Shown: positions 25,537 to 33,535 of the stretch, one piece after another
Position numbering within the stretch: position 1 is the first letter of the stretch
How the letters are laid out: every line of letters starts with the position of its first letter
Program-made: the position numbers and the translations under genes
NCBI GenBank assembly: GCA_964392455.1
Contig: CAYMPG010000001.1
Location: 79,719-143,718, forward strand
DNA from: SFEL01 sp964392455
GTDB taxonomy: Bacteria; Bacillota; Clostridia; Christensenellales; CAG-138
DNA length: 64,000 bases
Reading direction: 5' to 3'
The notes under the pieces: model-generated
What the model was told of the DNA's origin: nothing
The model's database searches: none
What the model saw: only the letters and a program-made list of their open reading frames with translations

Positions 25537-26291
25537 AAAAGGTATCCATTGCCACAGTAAGGGAAAATACACCCATAGCACAGGGCATTTACAGAATAGA
25601 GCTTGAGCTTCCGGAGGAAGTAAGCGTAACGCCGGGCCAGTTTGTAAACGTGTACCCGGATGACGGGGCGCATCTTTTGCCCCGGCCAATAAGCATATGC
25701 CGGGCAGACGGTCGCCGGCTCACGCTGGTATACCGGGCGGTGGGCGCAGGCACAGGGCTGATGTCCCGCCTTCATGAGGGGGATACTATCAGGGTGTCAG
25801 ACCCGCTGGGCAATGGCTTTACCTTGCCGGAAAGCGGAAACGTGCTGCTGGTGGGGGGCGGCGTAGGCGTGCCGCCGCTGCTGGGCACAGCCATCGCCGC
25901 AAGGGCAAAGGGCCTTGGCGTAATGGCTGCGCTGGGTTACAGAAGCGAGCTGTTTTTAAAGGAAGAATTTGAACGGGAAGGAAAGCTGCTCATAGCTACA
26001 GATGACGGCAGCGCAGGCCACCATGGTACGGTGGTGGAGCTGCTGAGGGCAAGCAGCATCCCGGCGGATACCACTGTGCTTTCCTGTGGGCCAAAGCTCA
26101 TGCTCAGGGCGCTGGTGGAGTATTGTGCCGAGGCGGGGCTCCCTGTGCAGGTATCCCTTGAGGAGCGCATGGGCTGCGGCTATGGCGCATGTGTGGGCTG
26201 CGTATGCAGGCTGATGCAGAATGGGGCCGTGGTGCAGAAGCGGGTCTGCAAGGATGGCCCGGTATTTAACGGCAGCGAGGTGATATTCTGA
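25533..26291 (+). CDS. pyrK: Dihydroorotate dehydrogenase electron-transfer subunit
   Basis: 252 residues. The FAD-binding barrel has LLPRPISICRA; the NAD-binding part contains LLVGGGVGVPPLLG. The C-terminal [2Fe-2S] motif ERMGCGYGACVGC plus a later cysteine is intact. PyrK passes electrons from PyrD to NAD. It overlaps pyrF by four bases, and its stop shares bases with the pyrD start, so the complex subunits are made in coupled fashion. Confidence 0.95.
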   Translation: MKKVSIATVRENTPIAQGIYRIELELPEEVSVTPGQFVNVYPDDGAHLLPRPISICRADGRRLTLVYRAVGAGTGLMSRLHEGDTIRVSDPLGNGFTLPESGNVLLVGGGVGVPPLLGTAIAARAKGLGVMAALGYRSELFLKEEFEREGKLLIATDDGSAGHHGTVVELLRASSIPADTTVLSCGPKLMLRALVEYCAEAGLPVQVSLEERMGCGYGACVGCVCRLMQNGAVVQKRVCKDGPVFNGSEVIF

Positions 26292-27202
26292 TGACAAAGG
26301 TGGATACTTCGATAAACTTTGCCGGAATTCATATGAAAAACCCCGTTACCACCGCAAGCGGCACATTTGCCCCACGGGAGAGCGGCGAATTCTACGATAT
26401 TTCCAGGCTGGGTGCAGTGATAACAAAGGGCGTGGCGGCAGAGCCCTGGCAGGGCAACCCCACTCCCCGCATAGCGGAAACCTATGGAGGTATGCTCAAT
26501 GCGGTGGGCCTGCAGAATCCCGGCGCAGCGGAATACATAAAAAAAGACCTTGCATACCTTGAAGGCTTTGATGTGCCCGTTATAGCAAACCTTGCTGGCC
26601 ACAGTGTGGAGGAATACTGCGCCGTGGCAGAGCTGCTTAACGATACCCCGGTGGCCATGTATGAGCTGAATATATCCTGCCCCAATGTAAAGCAGGGCGG
26701 CATAGGCTTTGGCACAGACCCTGCCATGGCGGCGGAGGTGACGGCTGCGGTAAGGAAGGTTTCAAAAAAGCCGCTGATGGTAAAGCTGACGCCAAACGTT
26801 ACTGACATTACTGCCATAGCAAGGGCGGTGGAGGATGGAGGGGCGGATGCCATATCCCTCATCAATACTCTCCTTGGTATGCGGATAGATCTGCGTACCG
26901 GGCGGCCCGTGCTTGCCAATGGCACAGGAGGCTTTTCCGGCCCTGCAGTAAAGCCGGTGGCCATACGGATGGTGTATCAGGTGCGCCGGGCCGTAAAGCT
27001 CCCAATACTTGGGCTGGGCGGAATAATGACCGGAGAGGACGCTGCCGAGTTTATAATGGCAGGGGCAGATGCCGTTGCAGTTGGTACGGCGGCGCTGATA
27101 AACCCCACTGCGCCGGTGGATGTGGCAGAGGGGCTCAGGGCCTTTATGGAAAGAGAAGGATACGAAAATATAGCCGCAATAAAGGCGGCATTTAAGGGAT
27201 AG
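26291..27202 (+). CDS. pyrD: Dihydroorotate dehydrogenase B, catalytic subunit
   Basis: 303 residues, a TIM-barrel FMN enzyme. NPVTTASGTF and the catalytic cysteine in NISCPNVKQGG identify class 1B; the C-terminal phosphate site is LGLGGIMTGEDAAEFIMAGADAVAVGTA. It oxidises dihydroorotate to orotate and needs PyrK for NAD. Start ATG 26291 overlaps the pyrK stop. Confidence 0.95.
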   Translation: MTKVDTSINFAGIHMKNPVTTASGTFAPRESGEFYDISRLGAVITKGVAAEPWQGNPTPRIAETYGGMLNAVGLQNPGAAEYIKKDLAYLEGFDVPVIANLAGHSVEEYCAVAELLNDTPVAMYELNISCPNVKQGGIGFGTDPAMAAEVTAAVRKVSKKPLMVKLTPNVTDITAIARAVEDGGADAISLINTLLGMRIDLRTGRPVLANGTGGFSGPAVKPVAIRMVYQVRRAVKLPILGLGGIMTGEDAAEFIMAGADAVAVGTAALINPTAPVDVAEGLRAFMEREGYENIAAIKAAFKG

Positions 27203-27213
27203 GGAGGAATATC

Positions 27214-27900
27214 ATGAGCTACAAGGCTGAGTTTATTACCTTTATGGCCCGCTCCGGCGTGCTGACATTTGGAGACTTTACCACAAAGAGCGGGCGCAAG
27301 ACCCCCTACTTTATAAATACCGGCAACTATAAGACCGGCGGGCAGATAGCAAGGCTGGGCGAATTTTACGCTGCCTGTATTGAGGAGCATATAAGCTCAG
27401 GCGAGCTGCCCAATGATATTACTGCCCTTTTTGGCCCTGCATACAAGGGGATACCCCTTGCAGTATCCACTGCGGCGGCCCTTTATCGTAATGGCCGTGA
27501 TTTGAATTACTGCTTCAATCGCAAGGAAGCGAAGGATCATGGCGAAGGCGGCTCCATGGTGGGCTACAAGCCCAAGGATGGAGATAAGCTGCTGATAATC
27601 GAGGATGTTATCACCGCAGGCACAGCCGTAAGGGAAACGCTGCCTGTGCTGCATGGCGCAGCCGATGTGGAGGTGCCGGGCCTTGTTATCTCGGTGGATC
27701 GCATGGAGCGGGGCCAGGGCCAGCTTACTGCCATAGAGGAAATAAAGCGGGACTTTGGCATCACCACCTTTCCCATAGTGTCGGTAAGGGATATACTTGA
27801 GACCCTCAGCGGCAAAGAGGTGGATGGCAGGGTGCTTATAGATGAGGACATTCGCCGCAGGATGGAGCAGTATATGGCTGACTACTGCGTGGGCGTATAA
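27214..27900 (+). CDS. pyrE: Orotate phosphoribosyltransferase
   Basis: 228 residues. The PRPP-binding loop is LLIIEDVITAGTAVRET near residue 128, and KTPYFINTGNYKTG and FNRKEAKDHGEGG are typical of the longer Clostridial PyrE. It joins orotate and PRPP to give OMP. It is the last gene of the operon; GGGAGGAATATC precedes its ATG. No clear terminator follows before the XRE operator region. carAB for carbamoyl phosphate are not in the window. Confidence 0.95.
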   Translation: MSYKAEFITFMARSGVLTFGDFTTKSGRKTPYFINTGNYKTGGQIARLGEFYAACIEEHISSGELPNDITALFGPAYKGIPLAVSTAAALYRNGRDLNYCFNRKEAKDHGEGGSMVGYKPKDGDKLLIIEDVITAGTAVRETLPVLHGAADVEVPGLVISVDRMERGQGQLTAIEEIKRDFGITTFPIVSVRDILETLSGKEVDGRVLIDEDIRRRMEQYMADYCVGV

Positions 27901-27912
27901 AAAAACAAAATA

Positions 27913-27984
27913 AAAATGTAAAATGCACTTTACATTTTGGCGGCGCTGTGCTACCATACTAAATGTAAAGTGCATTTTACATTT
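27913..27984 (+). promoter_or_regulatory. Promoter with two palindromic operators upstream of the XRE gene
   Basis: Two 18-bp palindromes of the form TGTAAA-N-TGCA-N-TTTACA lie at 27917-27934 and 27964-27981, and each is the reverse complement of the other. The right half of the first serves as the -35 (TTTACA), followed by a 17-bp spacer and TACCAT at 27952-27957; the second starts seven bases after the -10. Binding at either site would block transcription, so autorepression by the XRE protein is likely. Confidence 0.8.
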
Positions 27985-28003
27985 TAAGCAGGATGGTGAT
28001 AGA

Positions 28004-28204
28004 GTGAATAACAAAATAAAGGAATACAGAAAGCAGCTCAAGCTCACCCAGGACGATTTGGCCAAGGCCGTGGATGTGACGCGGCAGACCATAATCGCCC
28101 TTGAGGGCGGCAAATATGACGCATCGCTGAAGCTTGCTTACAGAATAGCAAAGTACTTTAATGCAGCGATAGAGGACGTTTTTCTGTTTGAGGAGGAAGA
28201 ATAA
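28004..28204 (+). CDS. Small XRE/Cro-type transcriptional regulator
   Basis: 66 residues from a GTG at 28004; the frame extends upstream through the operators, but those codons are not likely to be translated. KEYRKQLKLTQDDLAKAVDVTRQTIIALEGGKYDASLKLAYRIAKYF is a complete helix-turn-helix domain, with DVFLFEEEE at the end as in the YgzD/YozG-like family. Such proteins are often paired with a small membrane protein, as here. It probably represses its own promoter through the twin palindromes. Confidence 0.88.
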   Translation: MNNKIKEYRKQLKLTQDDLAKAVDVTRQTIIALEGGKYDASLKLAYRIAKYFNAAIEDVFLFEEEE

Positions 28205-28614
28205 TGGATTACAATAAGCTCATAAAAACAAGGGTACGCATATACATAGCCACAATGGCGGCCGGGGTTATATTCATACTGCTGGGGCTGCTGGGCGGGC
28301 CGGATATGACATCATCGCTGGGAGCAGCGCTTCTTGCGACAGGCATTGCGAGATATGTGCAATACAGGCGCATCGCAAAAGACCCTGAGAAGCTGCACAG
28401 GCAGATGGTGGCGGAAAAGGACGAGCGCAATGTTATGCTGTGGACAAAGGCAAGAAGCCTTGCAGTGAGCATATATGCGGTGATGATGGGCGTGGCAATA
28501 ATAGTGCTGCACCTGATGGATATGACCCAGGCGGCAGAAATAGTATCATATTGCCTGATGGGATATGTGGGCATATACTGGATAAGCTATCTTATCATCA
28601 TGAAAAGGAACTGA
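28204..28614 (+). CDS. Four-segment membrane protein paired with the XRE regulator
   Basis: 136 residues. Hydrophobic segments lie at about residues 13-31, 35-50, 83-104 and 111-131, with a charged loop between the second and third (RIAKDPEKLHRQMVAEKDERNVMLWTKA). The ERN...TKA loop resembles small membrane proteins often found beside XRE regulators in Firmicutes, of unknown function. The start codon shares a base with the XRE stop, so the two are coupled. Confidence 0.75.
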   Translation: MDYNKLIKTRVRIYIATMAAGVIFILLGLLGGPDMTSSLGAALLATGIARYVQYRRIAKDPEKLHRQMVAEKDERNVMLWTKARSLAVSIYAVMMGVAIIVLHLMDMTQAAEIVSYCLMGYVGIYWISYLIIMKRN

Positions 28615-28647
28615 TGCTTGTAGCATAAAAGCGGTTTATCAGAAGCA

Positions 28648-28695
28648 TAAAAAGGGCGGAGGTGCGTTTTAGCAGCACTTCCGCCCAGTTTGTTT
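28648..28695. terminator. Bidirectional terminator between convergent genes
   Basis: GGGCGGAGGTGC pairs with GCACTTCCGCCC around a nine-base loop (28654-28686), with T-rich sequence on the plus strand and a run of A on the other side. Confidence 0.75.
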
Positions 28696-28710
28696 ATGCA
28701 TGGTTCAGTG

Positions 28711-30372
28711 TCAGGCATCTTCAGTGCCGGGCCTCTCGGCCGGGGAAAGCTCGCCTTCCTGCCTGAGTATTGCTGCACAGCGCAGCAGCTGCTTAAGGGA
28801 ATTAACGCCGAGGGTCATGTAAATATTCCGGTTATGGAAGCGCACTGTAGATTCTTTCACGTTCATCAGCTCTGTGATTTCCCTGACGGACTTGCCCTCA
28901 AGGTAGTAGTTGAATATGCGTCGCTCTGTTGCGGTAAGGTCCTGTATGCTGCGCCGGAAGTTTTCATAATCCTCAGGGTCTACCTCGGCCTTGCGGGAGT
29001 ATGCCAGCCGCTGCAGCTCCTGCTTATCCTGTATGCGCTCTGTCTGCATCTGGGCAAGCTCGGCTTCCACGGAGGTCTTTTCCTCCTGCATGGCAGCAAG
29101 AGCCGCCTCCCTTTGCCTATCCTGCTCGGCAAGAAATGCAAACAGGTCGTCTATTTCGATTACCTGGCTCTCGGCAGTTGAATACTTCTTTTGGCGTATC
29201 TGGGAAAGGCTCTGCTTAAGGGGGCGCAGATAGCGCCTTGTGAAATAGAGGCAGCATATGGCGGAAAATGCCACTATTACCAGCAGAAGCATCCCAATAC
29301 TAAGGGCATCCCTGTGGGCCTGACGGTCATAATCCTGCCGCAGCATAAGGGTGCTGATAGAGAAGACATCCTCACCGGGGCAAAGGCGAATGGGGCGTAT
29401 CACCCCGACGTAGGAGGAATCTTCGCTTTCGCAGGAAAACAGGCCGCTTCCGAAGGGCCAAATCTGAAACCTGCCGCTGGGGGCAAGATAATAGTCATTT
29501 AATACGCCGGCGCTGAGGCTATACTGTGCATCAGCAAGGCCCTGCTGACCGCTGCTCAGGCAGAATAATGCATGGGTAAGCTCGGAGGGCTGGGCGAAGG
29601 TATGCTTAAAATAGCTTTCGCTTACCTCAAGACCGCACAGGCCGTAAAAATCGCCGCTGCTGCCGAATATTGGCAGCGCAAGCAGCATTACCCGCTCGCT
29701 TGTGCCGGGGAGGGTTACTATAGGGGTAAAGTGGTAGCTTTCTGTAAGGGGCCGGGCCTGAGCTGCTGACAGCTTGTCATAATCCGGAAACAGCGCCGTA
29801 TCAAATTCCAGCCGCCACTTTCTGTGGGGCATGGCATCGTGGCGCTTTCCAATATCCGAAAGGCCGCGGTAAAGCAATATACGGGTATCTGTGGAATCAA
29901 GGCTATTGCGCTGCAAATACAGGCCGCTGCGTGATGTGGCTGCATTTTGCACGCCTGGGTTTATCTGGGCGTCGAGTATGATGAATGCACCGGTGCAGGC
30001 GGTCTCCAGCAGCTTTTGATGGAGGGAGCCTATCAGCGTATCCTGTATGCCGGAGATGTGCTCCTGGGAGCCGTTTAGCTCATCAAAGCCAAGGCCGTTT
30101 TCTGCAAGGTAGCCGTCTATGCGCCTGGCAGTAAGCTCGGAAAGCTGTATGCCCATTACGGCAAGGTTGCTGTAATGGGAGGTGATTTGTCGCTCAAAGA
30201 CCTCGGATTGAAATTTCAGCGTATCCGCAATGCGCTGCTTTGTGCCGGAATAGCCGCCTATAAGAAATATTCCGATAAAGGACAGCAGCAAAAGCAGCAC
30301 GGCCAGCAGAAACATATAGCCGAACAGCTTTCGTCTGAGTGTTTGCTTTTTCTTTGTAAAGGCAAAGACCAT
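28711..30372 (-). CDS. Membrane-bound receptor with C-terminal LuxR-type DNA-binding domain
   Basis: 553 residues. A membrane segment at about residues 15-39 and another at about 350-372 enclose a large extracytoplasmic region (about 310 residues) of Cache-like character. After the second segment comes a linker with a long coiled coil (about 405-455: repeated EE, AELAQMQTERIQDKQELQRL). The C-terminus (about 475-535) is a LuxR/GerE helix-turn-helix with LTATERRIFNYYLEGKSVREITELMNVKESTVRFHNRNIY. No kinase or receiver domain is present, so it is a one-component transmembrane regulator. It lies 18 bases after the solute-binding lipoprotein gene on the same strand, which suggests that the bound solute is the signal. 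Confidence 0.85.
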   Translation of the reverse strand: MVFAFTKKKQTLRRKLFGYMFLLAVLLLLLSFIGIFLIGGYSGTKQRIADTLKFQSEVFERQITSHYSNLAVMGIQLSELTARRIDGYLAENGLGFDELNGSQEHISGIQDTLIGSLHQKLLETACTGAFIILDAQINPGVQNAATSRSGLYLQRNSLDSTDTRILLYRGLSDIGKRHDAMPHRKWRLEFDTALFPDYDKLSAAQARPLTESYHFTPIVTLPGTSERVMLLALPIFGSSGDFYGLCGLEVSESYFKHTFAQPSELTHALFCLSSGQQGLADAQYSLSAGVLNDYYLAPSGRFQIWPFGSGLFSCESEDSSYVGVIRPIRLCPGEDVFSISTLMLRQDYDRQAHRDALSIGMLLLVIVAFSAICCLYFTRRYLRPLKQSLSQIRQKKYSTAESQVIEIDDLFAFLAEQDRQREAALAAMQEEKTSVEAELAQMQTERIQDKQELQRLAYSRKAEVDPEDYENFRRSIQDLTATERRIFNYYLEGKSVREITELMNVKESTVRFHNRNIYMTLGVNSLKQLLRCAAILRQEGELSPAERPGTEDA

Positions 30373-30390
30373 CCTTATATTACCGCAGTG

Positions 30391-31719
30391 CTACTGTATT
30401 GCCCTGAAGATTTCCCAGGTTTCATCGGCAATGGCTTGATGGCTGTCGCCGCCTAAAAGACGGTCGGGTATGCTCTTTTGCAGCTCACGCAGAGAGTCAT
30501 AGAGGGTATACACATTGGTATAATACCCTGCAAATGAAGGCTCACGCACGGCAGTGGCAGTATTATTGACGGTATTCAGCGTGGTATAGAGCCTGCGGTA
30601 TGCCTCTGAGGTAAATTCATAGCCCTCTATCTGCTGGAATGCCTCATAGGTGACCGGCATATAGCCTGAGCCCACGCAGAATTCCAGATTGCGGGCGGGC
30701 TCGGTAAGCCAGCGGGCGAATATGCCTGCGGCTTCAGCTTTCTGCTCGGTGGTCTTTGTGGCGCACAGGCCCACGCCTGCCTGGGTAACGAGATAATCGC
30801 TGCCCTGGGCTTTGGGCATGGGCAGCACCTGCAGATCCATGGGCTCGGAGGTATTGTCGGGGTAGGTCACGGTATCGTTGTAGTAAAGTATGGAGGCGGT
30901 GGAGCCAAGGCCCGCCATTACCTCGCCGGTCATTACCTGGGTATTGGAATAAAGATCTGAAACGATTATATGGCCCTGGGCGTAGCTTTCTGCAAACTCC
31001 ATCCAGGAATCCCTGAGGGCCGCATTATCAAAGGCATACCAGCCATCCTGTGTGTATAAGCTGTCTGCCCCCTGTTCAAGGGCATTGAGCTCCACTGCAC
31101 GGATAAGATAATCCAGCGCACAGAAGGGCTTGCCGCCAGACCATTCATAGTATTTTGCAGCGGCGTCAAAAAAGCCGCTCCAGGTGGCAAGGTCATCACA
31201 GGTCACGCCGGTGGCGGCGGAAAACCGCTCAAACTGGGTGCCTGAAACAAAGAGCATATGGGTGGACTTGGATACGGGGAAAACGCAAAGTGCATCTTCC
31301 ACCATGCCGTCAGCCAGAAATTCCGGCACATAGGAAGCAAGCTCATCTTCGGTGAATATGGTATCCCAGTTCAGCAGGTTTTCTGCGCCCAGCTCCTCTG
31401 CATTGTTATTATGGCAGAAAAACAGGTCAGGCATGGCGGGCACGCCGGGGGTCTGGGCCTGAGCGTCCAGCAGCTTCTGGCCTATCTGGGCGGTGCTGGA
31501 CATTAGGGTAACGTTTATTATGATGCCCTGCTCCTTTCCCACGGTCTGGTTGAATTCCTCCACCAGCCGGTTCATGGGAGAGTCCGCCTGCTCGCCGTAA
31601 ACATGCCACATGGTAAGGGTAACAGGCTGCTCAGGGTCAAGCCCCGTCTTTTCTGCACAGCCGGAAAGTACCGGCAGCAGCACAAGCAGGGCCAGAACGA
31701 GTGCGATACATTTTTTCAT
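30391..31719 (-). CDS. Extracellular solute-binding lipoprotein (family 1), coupled to a LuxR receptor
   Basis: 442 residues. The signal peptide ends at the lipobox LSGC with cysteine 21. The mature part begins VTLTMWHVYGEQADSPMNRLVEEFNQ, characteristic of carbohydrate-type ABC binding proteins, and continues with MPDLFFCHNN and WLTEPARNLEF typical of the fold. No ABC permease or ATPase gene is nearby. The gene is instead followed by a membrane LuxR-type receptor, so the protein probably delivers its ligand to the receptor rather than to a transporter. The ligand is unknown. Confidence 0.88.
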   Translation of the reverse strand: MKKCIALVLALLVLLPVLSGCAEKTGLDPEQPVTLTMWHVYGEQADSPMNRLVEEFNQTVGKEQGIIINVTLMSSTAQIGQKLLDAQAQTPGVPAMPDLFFCHNNNAEELGAENLLNWDTIFTEDELASYVPEFLADGMVEDALCVFPVSKSTHMLFVSGTQFERFSAATGVTCDDLATWSGFFDAAAKYYEWSGGKPFCALDYLIRAVELNALEQGADSLYTQDGWYAFDNAALRDSWMEFAESYAQGHIIVSDLYSNTQVMTGEVMAGLGSTASILYYNDTVTYPDNTSEPMDLQVLPMPKAQGSDYLVTQAGVGLCATKTTEQKAEAAGIFARWLTEPARNLEFCVGSGYMPVTYEAFQQIEGYEFTSEAYRRLYTTLNTVNNTATAVREPSFAGYYTNVYTLYDSLRELQKSIPDRLLGGDSHQAIADETWEIFRAIQ

Positions 31720-31771
31720 TTACTTTTCCTTATCCCGGTGGAGCCGCCACCGCTTCTTTATTTTCAGCTTA

Positions 31772-31789
31772 TGGGGCAGAGCTGCCCCA
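31772..31789. promoter_or_regulatory. Perfect 18-bp palindrome upstream of the solute-binding protein gene
   Basis: TGGGGCAG-AG-CTGCCCCA, 53 bases upstream of the start codon of the binding-protein gene. It has no T-run, and a site for the downstream LuxR-type regulator is possible. A second hairpin, CGGTGG/CCACCG, lies nearer the start. The rest of the 346-base divergent space holds a TATAAT at 31871-31876 without a good -35, and nothing else that I recognise. Confidence 0.45.
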
Positions 31790-32065
31790 ATTAAGGGAAA
31801 AACCAGGCAAAATTTTGCTGCGGCCTATCAATTTGCCGCTTTTTGAGGGGGACAAAACTGGAATTATCGCTATAATCAATCCTGAGATGGGGCATAACCC
31901 TTTGCGATTACAGGGAGCCCTTTGGTATGCTTGCCATCCGGCTATGTAAAAAAACACATCCACCTGGCCTGCAAATACACGCAGGCGATCACCTCATCAT
32001 ACACAAAAAAGTATATCAGCATGCTTTAGATTTTTCAACAACACAAAAAAGGGAGGCGTGGCAGA

Positions 32066-32437
32066 TTGACGGATAAAAGCAGGACCGCCGAGTATCAGGT
32101 CATTCCGGACGGGGATGGCAGCCGATACAGCTTTTTCTGCGGCGTTACCGGGGCAAGGTTCTGTACAGAGAGGGCATACCGGGCGGATTCTCCCGGGCAG
32201 GAGCTGCTGCTTGCGTGGGAAAACGAAGGCCGCGGGCACTTTAACCTGTGCAGGCGATGCGGCAGGTGGGTAGTGGATGTGGCGTATAATCCAGAGGTAC
32301 TGGAATGTGTAGAATGTGCAGCCTTTGAGGATGAGGCACGCTTTTGCAAAACCTGCGGCGCACGGGTACCAGCAAAAGCCAGAATATGCCCGGCCTGCGG
32401 TGCATCCCTTTATTATGAGGGGGTGGGCGGCATATGA
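32066..32437 (+). CDS. Zinc-ribbon protein of unknown function
   Basis: 123 residues from a TTG at 32066; GGGAGG stands nine bases upstream and no ATG fits better. The first half has CGVTGARFC and CRRCGRWVVD, a CxxC pair; then CVEC; and the C-terminal zinc ribbon reads CKTCGARVPAKARICPACG. Eight or more cysteines in CxxC pairs suggest two zinc sites. It opens a run of seven same-strand genes of small zinc-ribbon, membrane and secreted proteins, and its stop overlaps the next start by four bases. Confidence 0.75.
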   Translation: MTDKSRTAEYQVIPDGDGSRYSFFCGVTGARFCTERAYRADSPGQELLLAWENEGRGHFNLCRRCGRWVVDVAYNPEVLECVECAAFEDEARFCKTCGARVPAKARICPACGASLYYEGVGGI

Positions 32438-32709
32438 CGCAGCGGCTCAGATTTAAGGAGCTGGGTCATTATGGCTTTGGCCCTGAGGCAATGAAAAAAA
32501 CCAGGCTCTGCCCGGATTGCGGCATCCTTGTGACGGATGGGTCGAATACCTGCCCGAGCTGTGGGAAAAGGCTGCCGGAGCTTACGCTGCTTGAGTGGTA
32601 TGAGCAGAAGCATATGCTTTGCACCCATTGCGGCACGGTGCTTTCAGGAGACTGCCGCTACTGCCCGCGCTGCGGAAAGCGGGTGCGGCAGGCAGCAGAG
32701 GCAAGGTAA
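32434..32709 (+). CDS. Double zinc-ribbon protein
   Basis: 91 residues. Two zinc ribbons in a row: CPDCGILVTDGSNTCPSCGKRL and CTHCGTVLSGDCRYCPRCGKRV, each with two CxxC knuckles. The tail is basic. The start overlaps the previous stop (ATGA). No catalytic domain is visible; such proteins usually act as binding adaptors. Confidence 0.78.
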   Translation: MTQRLRFKELGHYGFGPEAMKKTRLCPDCGILVTDGSNTCPSCGKRLPELTLLEWYEQKHMLCTHCGTVLSGDCRYCPRCGKRVRQAAEAR

Positions 32710-32752
32710 TGCACAGGTAAACTATGTGAATTCCGAAAGGAGAACTGACATA

Positions 32753-33247
32753 ATGCAAATAACCATCAAAACCATCCCGGAGAGCTTTCAGGAATTTGAG
32801 GAGCTTGCCAAGACGGTTGGAAACAAGCCTGAGGGGGTATGCGCCCTGTTCCTGTGTGCGGTGGAGCTGTTTGACAAAAACAAGGAGGAGGGCACCGAGG
32901 CTATAAATATGCTGCGTGGCCCACGGCCCATGGCCCCCTACGATACCCAGTTTTTGTGCGACAGGCTGCGTGGCAAGGCTTATCTGCCCCTGGCGTACTT
33001 TGAGGGTGCCACGCCAAAGAATGGCTATGCTCCAAATAAGCCCTATGTACTGGATGTGCAGGCTGACCTGCGGCCGCAGGACGTGGAGGAGGGCTACATC
33101 CGCTTCTTCCTTAAGACTGCGGGGGCAGATTCCCCACGGCCCATAAAGCTCAGGCAGAAGGGCTCCACGGGCGAGTGGTTCCTGTGGGAGTATTCAAGCA
33201 TACTCAGCGGCATACAGATGCCTGCATCGGAGGACCCGTGGGCATAG
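32753..33247 (+). CDS. DUF6935-like protein
   Basis: 164 residues from the ATG at 32753, with AAAGGAGA upstream; the frame is open further back inside the previous gene. It starts MQITIKTIPESFQEFEEL and contains GRPMAPYDTQFLCDRLRGKAYLPLAYFEGATPKNGYAPNKPY-type sequence (GPRPMAPYD, LPLAYFEGATPKNGY, FLKTAGADSPRPIKLRQK). This pattern is typical of the DUF6935 family, small soluble proteins encoded near zinc-ribbon and TM2 proteins. Function unknown. Confidence 0.7.
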   Translation: MQITIKTIPESFQEFEELAKTVGNKPEGVCALFLCAVELFDKNKEEGTEAINMLRGPRPMAPYDTQFLCDRLRGKAYLPLAYFEGATPKNGYAPNKPYVLDVQADLRPQDVEEGYIRFFLKTAGADSPRPIKLRQKGSTGEWFLWEYSSILSGIQMPASEDPWA

Positions 33248-33328
33248 AGGCAGGGCCCTGGGCCTGCTGCTAAAATGAAAAAAAACGCCGGGGATTACCC
33301 GGGAAAAATCAGGCAATGGAGGTAATGA

Positions 33329-33535
33329 ATGAAAAAGGTACTGATAATACTGCTGGTACTGGTTCTGCTGGCGGGGCTGGGGATGCTGCTGTTCAGGCAT
33401 TTCGTCACCAACCGCATACCGGACGTGGGCGGCATGGAAAACCCGGATTACAGCGAATCGGCACTGAATTCAGATGCGGAGCAAAACACATTGACCTATA
33501 AAATTTCACAGGAGGATAATCATGGGACTGTTTGA
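33329..33535 (+). CDS. Small single-pass membrane or secreted protein
   Basis: 68 residues from the ATG at 33329 (GGAGG upstream). MKK is followed by a hydrophobic segment (about residues 4-23), then a short polar tail ending SQEDNHGTV. There is no signal peptidase II cysteine. The end overlaps the next gene by 14 bases. I recognise no family. Confidence 0.6.
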   Translation: MKKVLIILLVLVLLAGLGMLLFRHFVTNRIPDVGGMENPDYSESALNSDAEQNTLTYKISQEDNHGTV

